The translations under genes and the position numbers were made by a program. A DNA stretch of 64,000 nucleotides, taken from contig JAENYD010000006.1 of NCBI GenBank assembly GCA_016842005.1, forward strand, positions 1-64,000, in the 5' to 3' direction. Below are positions 25,640-36,035 of this stretch, piece by piece. The notes under the pieces are model-generated. The model saw only the letters and a list, made by a program, of their open reading frames with translations. It did no database searches and had not been told where the DNA came from. This DNA is from Clostridium thermobutyricum (GTDB lineage: Bacteria > Bacillota > Clostridia > Ch29). The number at the start of each line of letters is the position of its first letter. Positions within the stretch are counted from its first letter, which is position 1.

Positions 25640-27027
25640 CTGTCCGCCAATCTGCTTTTTACAGCCGTCTTTGCCCCGGACAGAACCATCCGGAAGGCAT
25701 TTTTGTTATGTTCCAGTATTCTCTCCAGGGAGTTGACCATATAGTCAATCTGTTCCCTTGTAATAATGAGGGGCGGTTCAAACCTTATTACATTGGGATT
25801 ATTCAGGGTATATGCGGTAATTATCCTGTAATTGTTCAAAAGCTCTCCGGCCACCAGTGAACCTATATACTCCTTCCCCAGTCTTGAAACCGCACCTTTT
25901 GAAAGGCGATCAATAAAACTGCCCTCACTGCTGCTGAATTCTATGCCTATAATAAGCCCTCTTCCCCTTATGTCCCGTACAAAAGGATATCTTTCCTTCA
26001 ATGGTCTCAGTTTTTCAAGGGCATAGTTCCCCATCTCCTCAGCTCTCCGGTCCAGTTTTTCCTCCACCAGCACCTCCAGGGCGGCTATACCTGCTGCCAT
26101 GGCCAGTGCATTTCCCCCGAAGGTGGAAGTATGGAGCAGGCACTTATCCATGCTTCCATAGGCCTTTTTGAATATATTTCCGGTGGATATGCATGCCCCC
26201 ACAGGCATCATGCCTCCACCCAAAGATTTTGCAATACACATTATATCCGGAACTACGTCCTCATGCTGACAGGCAAAGTATTTCCCCGTCCTGCCCATAC
26301 CCGTCTGAATTTCATCCGCAATCATCACTACCCCGTATCTGTCGCACAGTTCCCTGATGCCTTTCAGATAACCCTCCCGGGGGACCACCACGCCCCCCTC
26401 GCCCTGTACAGGTTCCAGTATTATTGCTGCGACATCCCCGGCTGACATGTGTGTTTCTGCCGCATCCAGGTCATCATATTCAATCTCTGTACAATCGGGA
26501 AGAACAGGCTGAAAGGGTATCCTGTATTTTTCCCTCCCGGTGACCGAAAGGGACCCGAAAGATTTACCGTGAAAGGAGTTTTTGCAGTATAGTATTTTAC
26601 TTTTTTCACTGCAGGCCCGGGCCAGTTTTAAAGCTGCTTCCACCGCTTCGGTACCGCTGTTGCAAAAAAAACAGTACCCGAGGTCTCCGGGGGTTATCCT
26701 GGAGAGATTGGACGCCAGAGCAGCAGCAAGGGGGCTCAGGGATGCCTGCATCATTTTGGGCGTATTTTCCATAATTCTGTACAGGGCTTTGATGATTGCA
26801 GGGGGGTTATGCCCCATATTCAATGCGCCGTAGCTCCCCAGAAAATCCAGGTATGTATTCCCATCTTCATCCCATAATTCCATACCCGAAGCCCTGACAA
26901 ACCTTTTATCAAAGTCCAGCAGAGCCATCATCCCGGCAAGCCCCGGATTAACATAGTCCTTGTACAGGTCTCTGACTTTCTTCCTGTCCAAACTTACGGC
27001 TTCATCAAGAGAAATGAACTCTTTCAT
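25636..27027 (-). CDS. Class III pyridoxal-phosphate aminotransferase, putrescine-aminotransferase-like
   Basis: A 463-residue PLP enzyme of the acetylornithine/putrescine/ornithine aminotransferase group. Motifs: SGTEAVEAALKLAR, SFHGKSFGSLSVTGR, LEPVQGEGGVVVP, ADEIQTGMGRTG and the PLP lysine in IAKSLGGGMMPVG. The N-terminal extension of about 60 residues before the core (LYKDYVNPGLAGMMALL) is typical of the YgjG/putrescine aminotransferase subgroup. Substrate cannot be fixed by sequence reading alone; lysine or ornithine transamination remain possible. It overlaps sfsA and is 41 bases downstream of the DUF1292 gene. Confidence 0.85.
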   Translation of the reverse strand: MKEFISLDEAVSLDRKKVRDLYKDYVNPGLAGMMALLDFDKRFVRASGMELWDEDGNTYLDFLGSYGALNMGHNPPAIIKALYRIMENTPKMMQASLSPLAAALASNLSRITPGDLGYCFFCNSGTEAVEAALKLARACSEKSKILYCKNSFHGKSFGSLSVTGREKYRIPFQPVLPDCTEIEYDDLDAAETHMSAGDVAAIILEPVQGEGGVVVPREGYLKGIRELCDRYGVVMIADEIQTGMGRTGKYFACQHEDVVPDIMCIAKSLGGGMMPVGACISTGNIFKKAYGSMDKCLLHTSTFGGNALAMAAGIAALEVLVEEKLDRRAEEMGNYALEKLRPLKERYPFVRDIRGRGLIIGIEFSSSEGSFIDRLSKGAVSRLGKEYIGSLVAGELLNNYRIITAYTLNNPNVIRFEPPLIITREQIDYMVNSLERILEHNKNAFRMVLSGAKTAVKSRLADR

Positions 27028-27068
27028 AATTTTTCTCCTTTTCAGATTATTATATAATTGAAAATCCC

Positions 27069-27332
27069 TTAGTCATCCTCCTGTTCAACCAGTTCTTCGT
27101 AGGCTTCAATCACTGTATTAAGCTCTTCCTGGTCTTCTATCCCCACAAGAATGTCCTCTCCGTTCTCATCTTCCTCAATCCTCAGTATATATGCCTCATC
27201 TTCGCCTTCCACCGATACCGGCAGTAACAGGGCATACCTGCTCTCATCCACGTCCAGTACGGCCAGTACTTCGAACTCCTGCTCATTATTGTCTTCATCG
27301 TAAAGAACGATGGTTTCCTGTCTGTCTTCCAC
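27069..27332 (-). CDS. DUF1292 protein (YrzB-like)
   Basis: An 87-residue, very acidic protein (VLYDEDNNEQEFEVLAVLDVDESRYALLLP, given in part) with the compact beta pattern of DUF1292. Function unknown. In Firmicutes it is regularly found next to ruvX and ireB, as here. GGAGG before the GTG start supports translation. Confidence 0.9.
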   Translation of the reverse strand: MEDRQETIVLYDEDNNEQEFEVLAVLDVDESRYALLLPVSVEGEDEAYILRIEEDENGEDILVGIEDQEELNTVIEAYEELVEQEDD

Positions 27333-27352
27333 GGCTTCTACCTCCCCTCCGC

Positions 27353-27772
27353 TTAAAGTATTGCCTCCCTGCTGTCCAAATATCCCTGAAGTATGTAACT
27401 GGCAGCAAGTTTGTCGATAACCTTCTTCCTCTTTGCCCTGCTCATGTCCGCCTGTATCAGCATTTTTTCCACAGCAACCGTTGTAAGCCTTTCATCCCAT
27501 AAAACTATGTCTGTAGAAATTCTATTTTTCAACTGACCGGCGAATTCAATAATTTTTTCTCCCTGTGGTCCCATGGTACCGTCCATGTTCTTGGGCAGCC
27601 CTATCACAATCTTTTCTGCCTGATAATCCGAAACAATCTCCCTGAGTCTATCTATATCTTCTTCAAGGCAGGTCCTTCTGATGGTCTCCAGTCCCTGGGC
27701 AGTAACCCCCAAAGGATCGCTCACCGCCACCCCTATAGTTTTATCCCCTACGTCCAGCCCCAGAATCCTCAA
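27353..27772 (-). CDS. ruvX: Putative pre-16S rRNA nuclease / Holliday junction resolvase YqgF
   Basis: A 139-residue RNase H-fold protein starting [21 protein letters not shown], with the conserved [14 protein letters not shown] and [14 protein letters not shown] blocks; the acidic residues in LDVGD, DERLT and the late VIDKLAA region form the expected metal site. The family has been described both as a resolvase (RuvX) and as a nuclease acting on 16S rRNA precursor. TTG start after GGTGGGAG. Position between DUF1292 and ireB is the usual one, here interrupted by two extra genes. Confidence 0.93.
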   Translation of the reverse strand: MRILGLDVGDKTIGVAVSDPLGVTAQGLETIRRTCLEEDIDRLREIVSDYQAEKIVIGLPKNMDGTMGPQGEKIIEFAGQLKNRISTDIVLWDERLTTVAVEKMLIQADMSRAKRKKVIDKLAASYILQGYLDSREAIL

Positions 27773-27784
27773 TCTCCCACCACC

Positions 27785-28735
27785 TCATACAACCTTGATG
27801 CAGAAATTCCTGCACCTTGCGGCACAGTACCCGCACAGGGTGCATAAATCCTGCCTGACCCGCACTTTCCCTTCCTCTATGTACAGGGCGTTGTGCCGGC
27901 ACGCCCCGATACAGTCTCCACAGCCTTCGCACCAGTATGAAATATGAAGCCTTCTTTTTTTTGAAGCCAGATACTCTCTCAAGGAGGGTTCTATTTCTCT
28001 GCCTTCAAAGACTGCAATATTAGCCTCCAGTTCCTCCGGGCACTGCATGCCTACAGCAATAGAAGCAATACCGGGAATATTGAGTACAAACTCAAAGCAT
28101 TTGTCAAATCTGGACAGCAGGTTTCCCCCGCCCAGAGGCTTCATGGCGTATATACCCTTTCCCGTCCGGTATGCTGTTTCTACAGCCTCCAGCATTTCCT
28201 GAATATTGCCGTCTATTATGCCCAGTCCTTCAATGTTCACAATGGGATGAACAATTTCAATTTCTCTAAAGTCACATGCAGCCCTGACTCCTTCAACAGC
28301 ATGGGTGGATATTCCGAAAGCGGATATATAGCCTTTTTCCCTGGCCCTTACAAAATATTCCATGGCCTTGTAGTGTCCCTTCAGGGTCAAGCTGCTTTCC
28401 TGTTCATGAAGCATAAATATATCTATGTGATCTACTCCCATCTCTTTCATAGCTTTGACAAGACTTTTTTCGGCAGTCTTTTCATCATAGGCATAGCTTT
28501 TTGTGGCAATAATCAGCCTGTTCCTCGATCCTCCCTTTAATGCCTCTTTAATGTATGCATAATTATCGTATAATTCGGCAGTATCCAGAAAATTTACTCC
28601 CCTGTCCATGGCCTGCCTTATAAGGTCTGCTCCTTCCCTGACAGGCAAACAGGCCTGCAAGGGCCCCATGGTAAGGCTGCCGAAACAGAGTCTTGAAATC
28701 CTGAGCCCTGTTCTTCCCAGCTCTCTATATTCCAT
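27785..28735 (-). CDS. Aldo/keto reductase with C-terminal iron-sulfur domain
   Basis: An oxidoreductase of about 316 residues. The N-terminal TIM barrel begins MEYRELGRTGLRIS and carries DTAELYDNY (catalytic Asp and Tyr), a lysine in IIATKSYAYD and HEQES. The C-terminal part has cysteine clusters CEGCGDCIGAC and CTLCGYCAARC, consistent with two [4Fe-4S] clusters of ferredoxin type. Such proteins are widespread in anaerobes, with unknown substrates. The ATG at 28735 overlaps the end of the upstream membrane protein gene by 11 bases; a TTG eight codons earlier is possible. Confidence 0.88.
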   Translation of the reverse strand: MEYRELGRTGLRISRLCFGSLTMGPLQACLPVREGADLIRQAMDRGVNFLDTAELYDNYAYIKEALKGGSRNRLIIATKSYAYDEKTAEKSLVKAMKEMGVDHIDIFMLHEQESSLTLKGHYKAMEYFVRAREKGYISAFGISTHAVEGVRAACDFREIEIVHPIVNIEGLGIIDGNIQEMLEAVETAYRTGKGIYAMKPLGGGNLLSRFDKCFEFVLNIPGIASIAVGMQCPEELEANIAVFEGREIEPSLREYLASKKRRLHISYWCEGCGDCIGACRHNALYIEEGKVRVRQDLCTLCGYCAARCRNFCIKVV

Positions 28736-30914
28736 AATCGGCTGTATCCCTCTCTTCAATCAGCATATACAGAAGGCTGGCTATAAAGAATATACTCCCG
28801 GTAGCCGAAGTCACCACCCCGGAATCATTCACCAGCATGCCCGCCGCGGCTGCTACAACTATGGAAGACCACGCCCTGACAGAATAGGGATATTTTTTGA
28901 ATATCCTCTTGAAAATACCCACCGGCCTGTAAAACAGGACAGCCGTGACAAATATGACCGTAAGCAGTACCTTTGTCCATATTGTATACCTTAACAGCTT
29001 TATATTCATGGATACTTTCCTGTTTATTATGGTCAGCAGGTACAGAGGCCCCCGGTCAGCCGCATCACGGACAGCCGCCGCCAGGTGCGAGTGACTTTTC
29101 AAAAATACCATATCCTGCACCGCAAAACACAGTACTACCGTTACAAGTCCTGCCAGTATAAGGATCATATGCTTTAATCCTATCCTGATTTCCCTGAGCC
29201 TCATCAGGAAAAACGAAAAGGCGACAAAAGAGGTAATGGCCCCTCCCACATTTGCCCCCAGGGCAGGATATCCTACCACTACCAGAACTAAGGCCAGCAG
29301 CAGGGCTACAAACCACAGGTTTATTCTCCTTTTCTCAAGAAAGGAAGCGGCCATAACCATGGTGCTACCGATAACGACGCCCATGTACTCGTTACCGATA
29401 CCATAATACCTCGCTCCTATTATAGGGTCATACCCCAGCAGCGAAACCCTTATAAGGTGCCCGCCTATAGCTATATCCAGTACAAGCCCAAGGGTTGTAA
29501 GTGCTGAGGCGACAAATATCTTTTGCGGTGTTCCCCTGAACAGTGAACATATCAAAAAAGTCAACCCCAGGTCAATAAATATGATTGCCAGCAACGTCAG
29601 GGCTAATGTCGGGAGGTTGAGGAGAGGCAGGATGAGAAGCACCAGGGGAAAAATCATGATGGCTATCAGCAGAAATTTTTCCAAAGCTGCCAGTCTCCCT
29701 CCCAGAAGCCCCGGGTAAAGTATGGTAACAAGCCCCATAAGAACTACCATGATTACAAATATTGCATACCTGCTCAGTACAGGATATCTGAAGTTGGACG
29801 TATTTACCGTAACCCTGTTGATATCTTTTATTGTTTCAATATTGTTGCCTGCAGGTATCCCCTTAACCGGTCTTCCGGTTACATCAGCCTCCCTGATGCC
29901 GAAATAATCCACTATTGTTGCGGCAATATCCACATTGCCGATTATACCCTGTCTTCTGGTGGTACCTGAAAACAAAAGCCCCCCCGGTATACCGTCACCG
30001 TACATAATAACCGGTGTCAGCCTGTCACCGGCAGACAAACGTTCATATGAAGGATAAGGCGTTAATATTATAAGCAGCCAGTTGTTGTCGTCCACCTTCT
30101 TTTTTATATTCCCAAGAAACCCGTCTATCCGTGTTAAAGCCTTTTTCCGGTGAAGCCCATACATCTCCTCGCTGAGTATTCCTTTGCTTTCCTCTACCCT
30201 TATGGTGTCCCCCGTTTCAACTACTATCAGGTCCGCTTTGTCCTGTATATGTTCTATGTAAGACAGCATCCCATCAAAATCTGTCCTGTATCCCGTGGGG
30301 AATTCATCATCCTCAACCAGCATCCCCCGCCCTACTCTGCCATAGTCCACCACGCCGTTTCTGTCCATAGCTATTGCCACCGCCCAGCGGATGCGGTTCT
30401 CATCGCAGTCCCCATTTCCCAGGACCGCAGTCCTGAAACCATTCTCATGAAGATAATATCCTATATTCCCCGGAACAGCCCCGTATTCACCGGTATCATT
30501 CTGACTCACCAGTCTGGCAATATCCGGGTTCACAACCGCTCCTTCCGCCGGTTTAATCCCGGTTCTTCTGTAAAATACCTTTCCCGTCTCACCGGCAATT
30601 TCAACTCCGTCAAGTGCTGACGGCGTTCCTTCCGCCCTGACCCCGGCACCAATGGTTACATAGGCTTTGCTGGGAGTGGTTGTCCCCGACGTCCGGCCGT
30701 TCATCAATCCCACAGACCCCGTCTCCATTATGCTCCTGAATGAGGGCAGGTTTTCCATATCCTCTAACCCCACCCTGTCTACAATAACGACCAAGGCTTT
30801 TTTAGCCTCCTCAGGAACTTCTCCGCCGGCGTTTCCACTGATAAATACAGTAATAAAAAAAGTCACAGCTGTGACAACTGCAATCCTATCCCAGGCTTTC
30901 ACAAAATACCGCAC
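28725..30914 (-). CDS. Large membrane protein with alkaline-phosphatase-like domain
   Basis: A 729-residue protein with an N-terminal signal anchor, an extracytoplasmic domain of about 340 residues and roughly ten membrane segments. The soluble domain resembles the alkaline phosphatase/sulfatase superfamily: a strand ending in Asp (ALVVIVDRVGLED), a nucleophile-like turn (TTTPSKAYVTIGAG), and metal-site-like segments DLIVVETGD and NVDIAATIVDYFG. The membrane part contains DPIIGARYYGIGNEYMG and a long hydrophobic run. The fusion suggests an envelope enzyme that transfers or removes a phosphate- or lipid-linked group. I do not know a characterised member. The GTG at 30914 is close to the ribosome binding site; a GTG at 30902 is a better-spaced alternative. 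Confidence 0.75.
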   Translation of the reverse strand: MRYFVKAWDRIAVVTAVTFFITVFISGNAGGEVPEEAKKALVVIVDRVGLEDMENLPSFRSIMETGSVGLMNGRTSGTTTPSKAYVTIGAGVRAEGTPSALDGVEIAGETGKVFYRRTGIKPAEGAVVNPDIARLVSQNDTGEYGAVPGNIGYYLHENGFRTAVLGNGDCDENRIRWAVAIAMDRNGVVDYGRVGRGMLVEDDEFPTGYRTDFDGMLSYIEHIQDKADLIVVETGDTIRVEESKGILSEEMYGLHRKKALTRIDGFLGNIKKKVDDNNWLLIILTPYPSYERLSAGDRLTPVIMYGDGIPGGLLFSGTTRRQGIIGNVDIAATIVDYFGIREADVTGRPVKGIPAGNNIETIKDINRVTVNTSNFRYPVLSRYAIFVIMVVLMGLVTILYPGLLGGRLAALEKFLLIAIMIFPLVLLILPLLNLPTLALTLLAIIFIDLGLTFLICSLFRGTPQKIFVASALTTLGLVLDIAIGGHLIRVSLLGYDPIIGARYYGIGNEYMGVVIGSTMVMAASFLEKRRINLWFVALLLALVLVVVGYPALGANVGGAITSFVAFSFFLMRLREIRIGLKHMILILAGLVTVVLCFAVQDMVFLKSHSHLAAAVRDAADRGPLYLLTIINRKVSMNIKLLRYTIWTKVLLTVIFVTAVLFYRPVGIFKRIFKKYPYSVRAWSSIVVAAAAGMLVNDSGVVTSATGSIFFIASLLYMLIEERDTADYGI

Positions 30915-30931
30915 CTACCTTCAGTTCGTCT

Positions 30932-31192
30932 CTATAAGCTTTCCAGATACTCTTTAACAAGCTCTTCCAATATCTCGTCCCTTTCCACCTTGCCGATAAG
31001 GCTTCTCGCATTATTATAGCTGGTAATATAGGTAGGGTCCCCTGAAATAATATATCCTACAATCTGGTTTATGGGGTTATATCCTTTTTCCTTCAACGCA
31101 TTGTATACAGCGGCCATTACCTCTCTTACCCTGTTGTGCTCCTCTTTTTCCACATCGAATTTCATGGTTTTATCCATATCCCTGTCCACCAT
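30932..31192 (-). CDS. ireB: IreB family regulatory phosphoprotein (UPF0297)
   Basis: An 86-residue protein matching UPF0297/IreB. It starts [14 protein letters not shown], carries the threonine region phosphorylated by the PASTA kinase IreK in Enterococcus, and then [20 protein letters not shown] and [15 protein letters not shown]. The ATG at 31192 follows GAAGGGAGGG. In Firmicutes ireB usually stands between alaS and ruvX, and here it is separated from alaS by the plus-strand ger remnant. Confidence 0.95.
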   Translation of the reverse strand: MVDRDMDKTMKFDVEKEEHNRVREVMAAVYNALKEKGYNPINQIVGYIISGDPTYITSYNNARSLIGKVERDEILEELVKEYLESL

Positions 31193-31371
31193 AAACCCTC
31201 CCTTCATAGATATTTATTGCCATATATTATATATTAATATACATATCCAATAAATTCAATTAAAAAACGTCATATGGACAGGATAGGCGGGAAGTGTCAG
31301 AGCTGAATTTTTTTTGCCTTTGTGGCACATTAAATAATATGAAAATTAGGGATGAAAGGACAAGGAAAGCT

Positions 31372-32427
31372 ATGCTGAAGAAACTGTTATGGAAAATCAG
31401 TATGCTTGGAAAGAACGGTCCCCGCAATACCGTTTCCCGGTCCCTGGATACAAAAGAAAGTCTTTCAAAGGACCTGCAGAAAAATCTGAGGAAAATAACA
31501 GACATATTCGGAAACAGCAGCGATATAAGTATCCGGGAATTCAGCATAGGAATGGACAGTAATACAGATGCAGCAGTAGTGTTTATAGACGGTCTTGTTG
31601 AAAAAAGCGTTATCAATGAAAACATACTGAAACCTCTCATGCTCTATTCTCGGGGCACAAAGCCCACACCCCTTGCAGACAATGCGGACATGCTTGATGT
31701 TCTGAAGAGAAATGTCCTGACGGTTGCAAAATCCAAAGAAGTATCCACCATCGAAGAAATAACCGATGCAGTTCTTTCCGGGGAAACTGCCCTGCTCATA
31801 GCCGGGTACAGCTCGGGTTTCAGGGTATTTACAAAAGGCTGGGAAACCAGGGGAGTTGAAGAACCGAAGACTGAATCGGTGGTACGGGGTCCCAGGGAGG
31901 GGTTCAGTGAAACCCTCCGTACCAATACCGCCCTTCTGAGGAGAAAGATAAAAAATCCCAACCTGGTTTTGGAAACGCTCAAGGTCGGAAGGGTTACCCG
32001 GACGGATGTATGCATCGCCTATATAAGGGGTATTGCCGATGAAAAAGTGGTAAGGGAACTGAAAAAAAGGATGAACAGGATAGACATTGACGGTATCCTG
32101 GAATCCGGTTACATAGAAGCATTTATAGAGGATGCCCCTCTCTCCATATTTCCCACAATAGGAAATACCGAAAAACCGGATACCGTAGCAGCCAAAATGC
32201 TGGAAGACGGAAAAATATCCAACAATCAGGCCATTAAATTACTATTTATAACCATTTCATCAACCGCTGTACTCTTTGCCCCTACAATCATACATAAATA
32301 TGCAAAACAGGACAGCTGGATACCGGTAGTCCTGATTACAATTCTCGCCATAGTTTTTTCCTATATTATTGCCACCCTGGGACTTATGTTCAAAGGCAAA
32401 ACCATTGTACAGTACAAAGGTGAATAG
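31372..32427 (+). pseudogene. GerAA N-terminal domain fused by deletion to the start of GerAB
   Basis: The first ~280 codons encode the soluble N-terminal domain of a GerA-family germinant-receptor A subunit (SRGTKPTPLADNADML, VLSGETALLIAGYS, ESVVRGPREGFSE, PDTVAAKMLEDG). Where the membrane domain should begin (about 32210) it jumps to KISNNQAIKLLFI ... YAKQDSWIPVVL ... GKTIVQY, the first two membrane helices of the GerAB permease. The A-subunit membrane region and the rest of GerAB are absent. The junction is in frame, so a protein of about 351 residues could be made, but no complete receptor subunit. The ATG at 31372 follows AAGGAAAG; an in-frame GTG start at 31294 is less likely. Confidence 0.82.
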
Positions 32428-32968
32428 CTTCAGTCTGGCCAGCACAGCGGTATTCAAGAACTACAGACTTGTATACTGGCTTGATGCCTACGAAACCAGA
32501 GGTCTGCTCTTTGTAACCAGAAAAGTGAAAAGCGGCATAATCGAAGTCAAGTGTCCCGAAGAGAAAAATAAGATCATAGCCTTTGAGATAATCAGGGCAG
32601 GGAGCAAGATAAAGCCGGAGATAAGAGACGGTGAATTGACCATTACAGTAGAAATCCGTGAGGAGGGCAATGTGGGTGAAGACCAGTTCGCCAGCATTGA
32701 CCTCACAGTCCCAGAAAACATAAGCCGCCTGGAGAAAATAAAAGCGGATGCAATAAAAAAAGAAGTGGAAGGCGTAATCAGAAAAGCCCAGCAGTTCAAT
32801 ACGGATATATTCGGATTTGGTGAGGCTGTTTACAGAAAATACCCCCGTGAGTGGAAGGAAATGGAGAAAAAATGGGATGAAATCTTTCCCCTACTGGAAG
32901 TTCAGGTAAAAGTGGAATCAAGGATAAGACGTACCGGCCTTATATCCAATCCTACGAGGATAAAATAA
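32420..32968 (+). pseudogene. C-terminal part of a GerAC lipoprotein
   Basis: About 180 codons with a clear Ger(x)C C-terminal domain: STAVFKNYRLVYWLDAYETRG, KSGIIEVKCPEEKNK, IKPEIRDGELTITVEI, DIFGFGEAVYRKYPREW and the ending RRTGLISNPTRIK (segments given in part). The N-terminal half, with the lipoprotein signal and first domain, is missing. It is one frame off from the preceding GerAA-GerAB fusion and overlaps its stop codon; a GTG at 32420 without a good ribosome binding site is the only nearby start. It is most simply the end of the same collapsed gerA operon. Confidence 0.82.
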
Positions 32969-32992
32969 GGTTGGCAAGCAGGACCCCTTCAA

Positions 32993-33026
32993 CTGGGAAA
33001 AGCCCGAACAAGCGGGCTTTTCCCAG
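32993..33026. terminator. Bidirectional terminator between the ger remnant and alaS
   Basis: A perfect 14-base inverted repeat, CTGGGAAAAGCCCG and CGGGCTTTTCCCAG, with a six-base loop. Runs of A and T inside the arms let it act for both convergent transcripts. Confidence 0.88.
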
Positions 33027-33033
33027 GGAGTGT

Positions 33034-35673
33034 TTATATCAATTGTGAGTGTAGGATTTCAACAGCTTTTTCCAGGGCCTGGTCCACTTTGCCGGGGTCT
33101 CTGGCGCCTGCCTGGGCCACATCGGGCCTTCCTCCACCGCCGCCGCCGGCCACTTTGGCCGCTTCCCTTATAATGTTTCCGGCGTGGACGCCCCTGGATA
33201 CCGCATCTCTGGTGGCCATAGCAGCAAAATTAACCTTTCCGTCTTTTACTGTGGCTAGCACCACCACACCGGATTTTATCCTGTCTCTTACCTTGTCGCC
33301 CATATTTCTCAAAGCTTCCATATCAAGACCGTCAATACTAGCTGTCACCACTTTAAGGCCGTCCACTTCCCTGACATTTTCCAGCAGTCTCTCAACTTCA
33401 CCACCGGCAAGTTTGTCCCTCAACCGATTTATTTCCCTTTCAGCCTGTTTCAACTGTTCATTCACCGTAACGGCTTTCTGGGCACAGTTGTCAGGACTGG
33501 TCTTCAGGACACGGGCAGTCTCTTCCAACAGTCGGTCCCTGCCCCGCAGATATTCAAAGGCATCCTTCCCTGTCATGGCCTCTATCCTTCTGACACCTGC
33601 CGCGATACCGGCCTCACCGGTCAGTACAAACAACCCTGCCTGGGCAGTTGAATGTAAATGGGTTCCACCGCACAGTTCCATGCTGAAATCTCCCATTTTC
33701 ACCACCCTGACCCTTTCGCCGTATTTTTCGGTAAACAGGCCTACAGCGCCCATCTCATTCGCTGTCTTAAGGTCGGTTTCCAAAATATCTATAGCCAGGT
33801 CCTCCAGTATCTTATCGTTTACTATTTCCTCCACTCTCCTGAGCTGTTCTTCGGTCATGGGGGCAAAATGTGTGAAGTCGAATCTCAGCCTGTCGGGCCC
33901 CACCAGAGAACCTGACTGCTCCACATGTCCTCCCAGGACTTCCCTCAAGGCCTGGTGAAGGAGGTGCGTGGCAGTATGATTCCGAGCAGCGCCCAGCCGG
34001 CGTGACAGGTCAATGGCAGCGGTTACTTCCATATCTTTCTTCAATGTGCCGGTTTTGACTTTGCCTGTGTGTACCGTCCTGCTTCCGGTAATGGTTTTAC
34101 ACTCTTCCACCTCAAACTCAAAAGTGTCCCCGGTTATCCTGCCTGTATCGCCCACCTGACCCCCGCTTTCAGCATAAAAGGGAGTCCTGTCCAGGATAAC
34201 CGAAATCATGTCCCCCTCAAAGGCCTGGTTCACAATTTGGTTGTCTTTCAATATTGCCATTAATCTTGCTCTGGACCGGTAAGATGTATAGCCCTCAAAT
34301 ACAGTGGCAGGTACCCCTTCCAGGCGGGAAGATAATTCCTCCTGCCAGCCCAGACTGTCGCTCTCGGTGCGGGCGGCTCGGGCTCTCTCCCTCTGGGCTT
34401 CCATCTCTTTCCCGAACCCTTCTTCATCAACCTCCATACCATTTTCCTCCAGGATATCCCTTGTCAGGTCCAGAGGAAATCCATAGGTATCGTATAGCCT
34501 GAAGGCCAGGCTACCGGTCAGAATTTTCTTGCCTTCAGCCTTTATCTCATCCATGTACTGCTGCAGTATATGCAGGCCCTGATCCAGGGTCTCCTGGAAT
34601 CTCTCCTCTTCCTGCTTTATTACCATCTGTATATAATCCAGTTTCTGTACAAGCTCCGGATAGGCCTCCCCCGAAACCTCCGCCACCCTGGCGGAAACAT
34701 CATACAGGAAACTGCCTTCCAGACCAAGGAGCTTACCATGGCGGGCAGCCCTTCTCAGCAGCCTCCTCAGCACATATCCCCTGCCCTCGTTGGAGGGCAG
34801 TATGCCGTCGCTGACCATAAAGGTAACTCCCCTTATATGGTCTGTAATAACCCTTATGGATACATCCACCTTATCGTCTTCTCCGTATTTTTTTCCGGAG
34901 ATCCGGGCGATGTAATCCCTTATATGACGGATGGTGTCCACATCAAACATGGTATTCACACCCTGCATTATGGCCGCCATTCGCTCCAGTCCCATACCCG
35001 TGTCAATATTGGGATTGGCAAGCCTGTTGTAATTGCCGTCGGCATCCCTGTCAAACTGGGTGAATACATGGTTCCAGAACTCTATATACCTGTCACAGTC
35101 ACAACCCACCTTGCAGTCCTCTTGCCCGCAGCCGTATTCCGGCCCCCTGTCAAAATATATCTCCGAGCAGGGGCCGCAGGGCCCCAGGCCTATTTCCCAG
35201 AAATTGTCCTCCTTACCCATCCGGACTATCTTCTCCGCAGGAATGCCAATCTGTTTGTTCCATATCTCAAAGGCCTCATCATCATCCTCGTATATTGTAA
35301 CCCACAGCCTGTCCTCCGGGAGTTTCAGCCATTCTGTTACGAATTCCCAGCCCCACGCAATGGATTCTTCCTTAAAATAATCTCCAAAGGAAAAATTACC
35401 CAGCATTTCGAAAAAAGTCCCGTGACGGGCGGTTTTGCCCACCCTTTCAATATCCGGCGTCCTGATACACTTCTGGCATGTGACAACTCTTTTCCGGGGC
35501 GGCGTTTCAGCACCGGTAAAATAGGGTTTTAGCGGCGCCATCCCGCTGTTGATGAGCAAAAGACTCTTATCCTTCTGGGGAACCAGCGGAAAGCTCGGTA
35601 ACCTGAGATGGTCTTTTGTCTCGAAAAACTTCAGAAATTTTTCTCTTATTTCATTCAAACCCAGTTTCTCCAT
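33034..35673 (-). CDS. alaS: Alanyl-tRNA synthetase
   Basis: Class II aminoacyl-tRNA synthetase of 879 residues. The N-terminal catalytic core contains [20 protein letters not shown] and [21 protein letters not shown] (in part); the editing domain has [10 protein letters not shown] and the zinc-type ELCGGTH motif; the C-terminal DHHA1 domain ends with [14 protein letters not shown]. Full length for the family. AAGGAGG precedes the ATG. Expression is controlled by the T-box leader and the consensus promoter upstream. A bidirectional terminator follows the gene. Confidence 0.98.
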   Translation of the reverse strand: MEKLGLNEIREKFLKFFETKDHLRLPSFPLVPQKDKSLLLINSGMAPLKPYFTGAETPPRKRVVTCQKCIRTPDIERVGKTARHGTFFEMLGNFSFGDYFKEESIAWGWEFVTEWLKLPEDRLWVTIYEDDDEAFEIWNKQIGIPAEKIVRMGKEDNFWEIGLGPCGPCSEIYFDRGPEYGCGQEDCKVGCDCDRYIEFWNHVFTQFDRDADGNYNRLANPNIDTGMGLERMAAIMQGVNTMFDVDTIRHIRDYIARISGKKYGEDDKVDVSIRVITDHIRGVTFMVSDGILPSNEGRGYVLRRLLRRAARHGKLLGLEGSFLYDVSARVAEVSGEAYPELVQKLDYIQMVIKQEEERFQETLDQGLHILQQYMDEIKAEGKKILTGSLAFRLYDTYGFPLDLTRDILEENGMEVDEEGFGKEMEAQRERARAARTESDSLGWQEELSSRLEGVPATVFEGYTSYRSRARLMAILKDNQIVNQAFEGDMISVILDRTPFYAESGGQVGDTGRITGDTFEFEVEECKTITGSRTVHTGKVKTGTLKKDMEVTAAIDLSRRLGAARNHTATHLLHQALREVLGGHVEQSGSLVGPDRLRFDFTHFAPMTEEQLRRVEEIVNDKILEDLAIDILETDLKTANEMGAVGLFTEKYGERVRVVKMGDFSMELCGGTHLHSTAQAGLFVLTGEAGIAAGVRRIEAMTGKDAFEYLRGRDRLLEETARVLKTSPDNCAQKAVTVNEQLKQAEREINRLRDKLAGGEVERLLENVREVDGLKVVTASIDGLDMEALRNMGDKVRDRIKSGVVVLATVKDGKVNFAAMATRDAVSRGVHAGNIIREAAKVAGGGGGGRPDVAQAGARDPGKVDQALEKAVEILHSQLI

Positions 35674-35769
35674 GAATACTACCTCCTTATGTGTAAAGCG
35701 CAGCTTGCTTCAGATGGGGTTTCCGTCCACATTTAAATCCACTTTCTCATCTCTGGGAAGGGATTTTGT

Positions 35770-36029
35770 CTTTAAAATAATTAAGCTCCCATCCCTGACT
35801 CCAGTCAGGAACGAGAGCTATCCCGCGGTACCATCCTAATTGCCGTAATACGGCCCCTTGCAAGTGATAACGGATACAACCGTCAGTATCTACTGGTATT
35901 TCGACACCGAGGCTCCGGGACTGCTTGGGCCGACCTGCTTCAAAGGTCTTCCAGCCATGGACCTTCTCTCTGGGAAAACGGTTTCGGCTTACTACTTCCC
36001 TTCACTGCCTTTATATCCATATAAGTTTA
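35770..36029 (-). promoter_or_regulatory. T-box leader of alaS with terminator
   Basis: The roughly 260-base leader has the T-box hallmarks: AGAGAGAAGG and GCTGGAAG in Stem I, the T-box sequence TGGTACCGCG (35824-35833), and a terminator whose arms AGCTCTCGTTCCTGAC and GTCAGGGATGGGAGCT (35784-35819) are followed by a T-rich stretch. It senses uncharged tRNA and allows readthrough when that tRNA is scarce. The downstream gene predicts tRNA-Ala; a GCC at 35911-35913 is a possible specifier but I did not verify its place in the specifier loop. Confidence 0.92.
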
Positions 36030-36035
36030 TATCTG

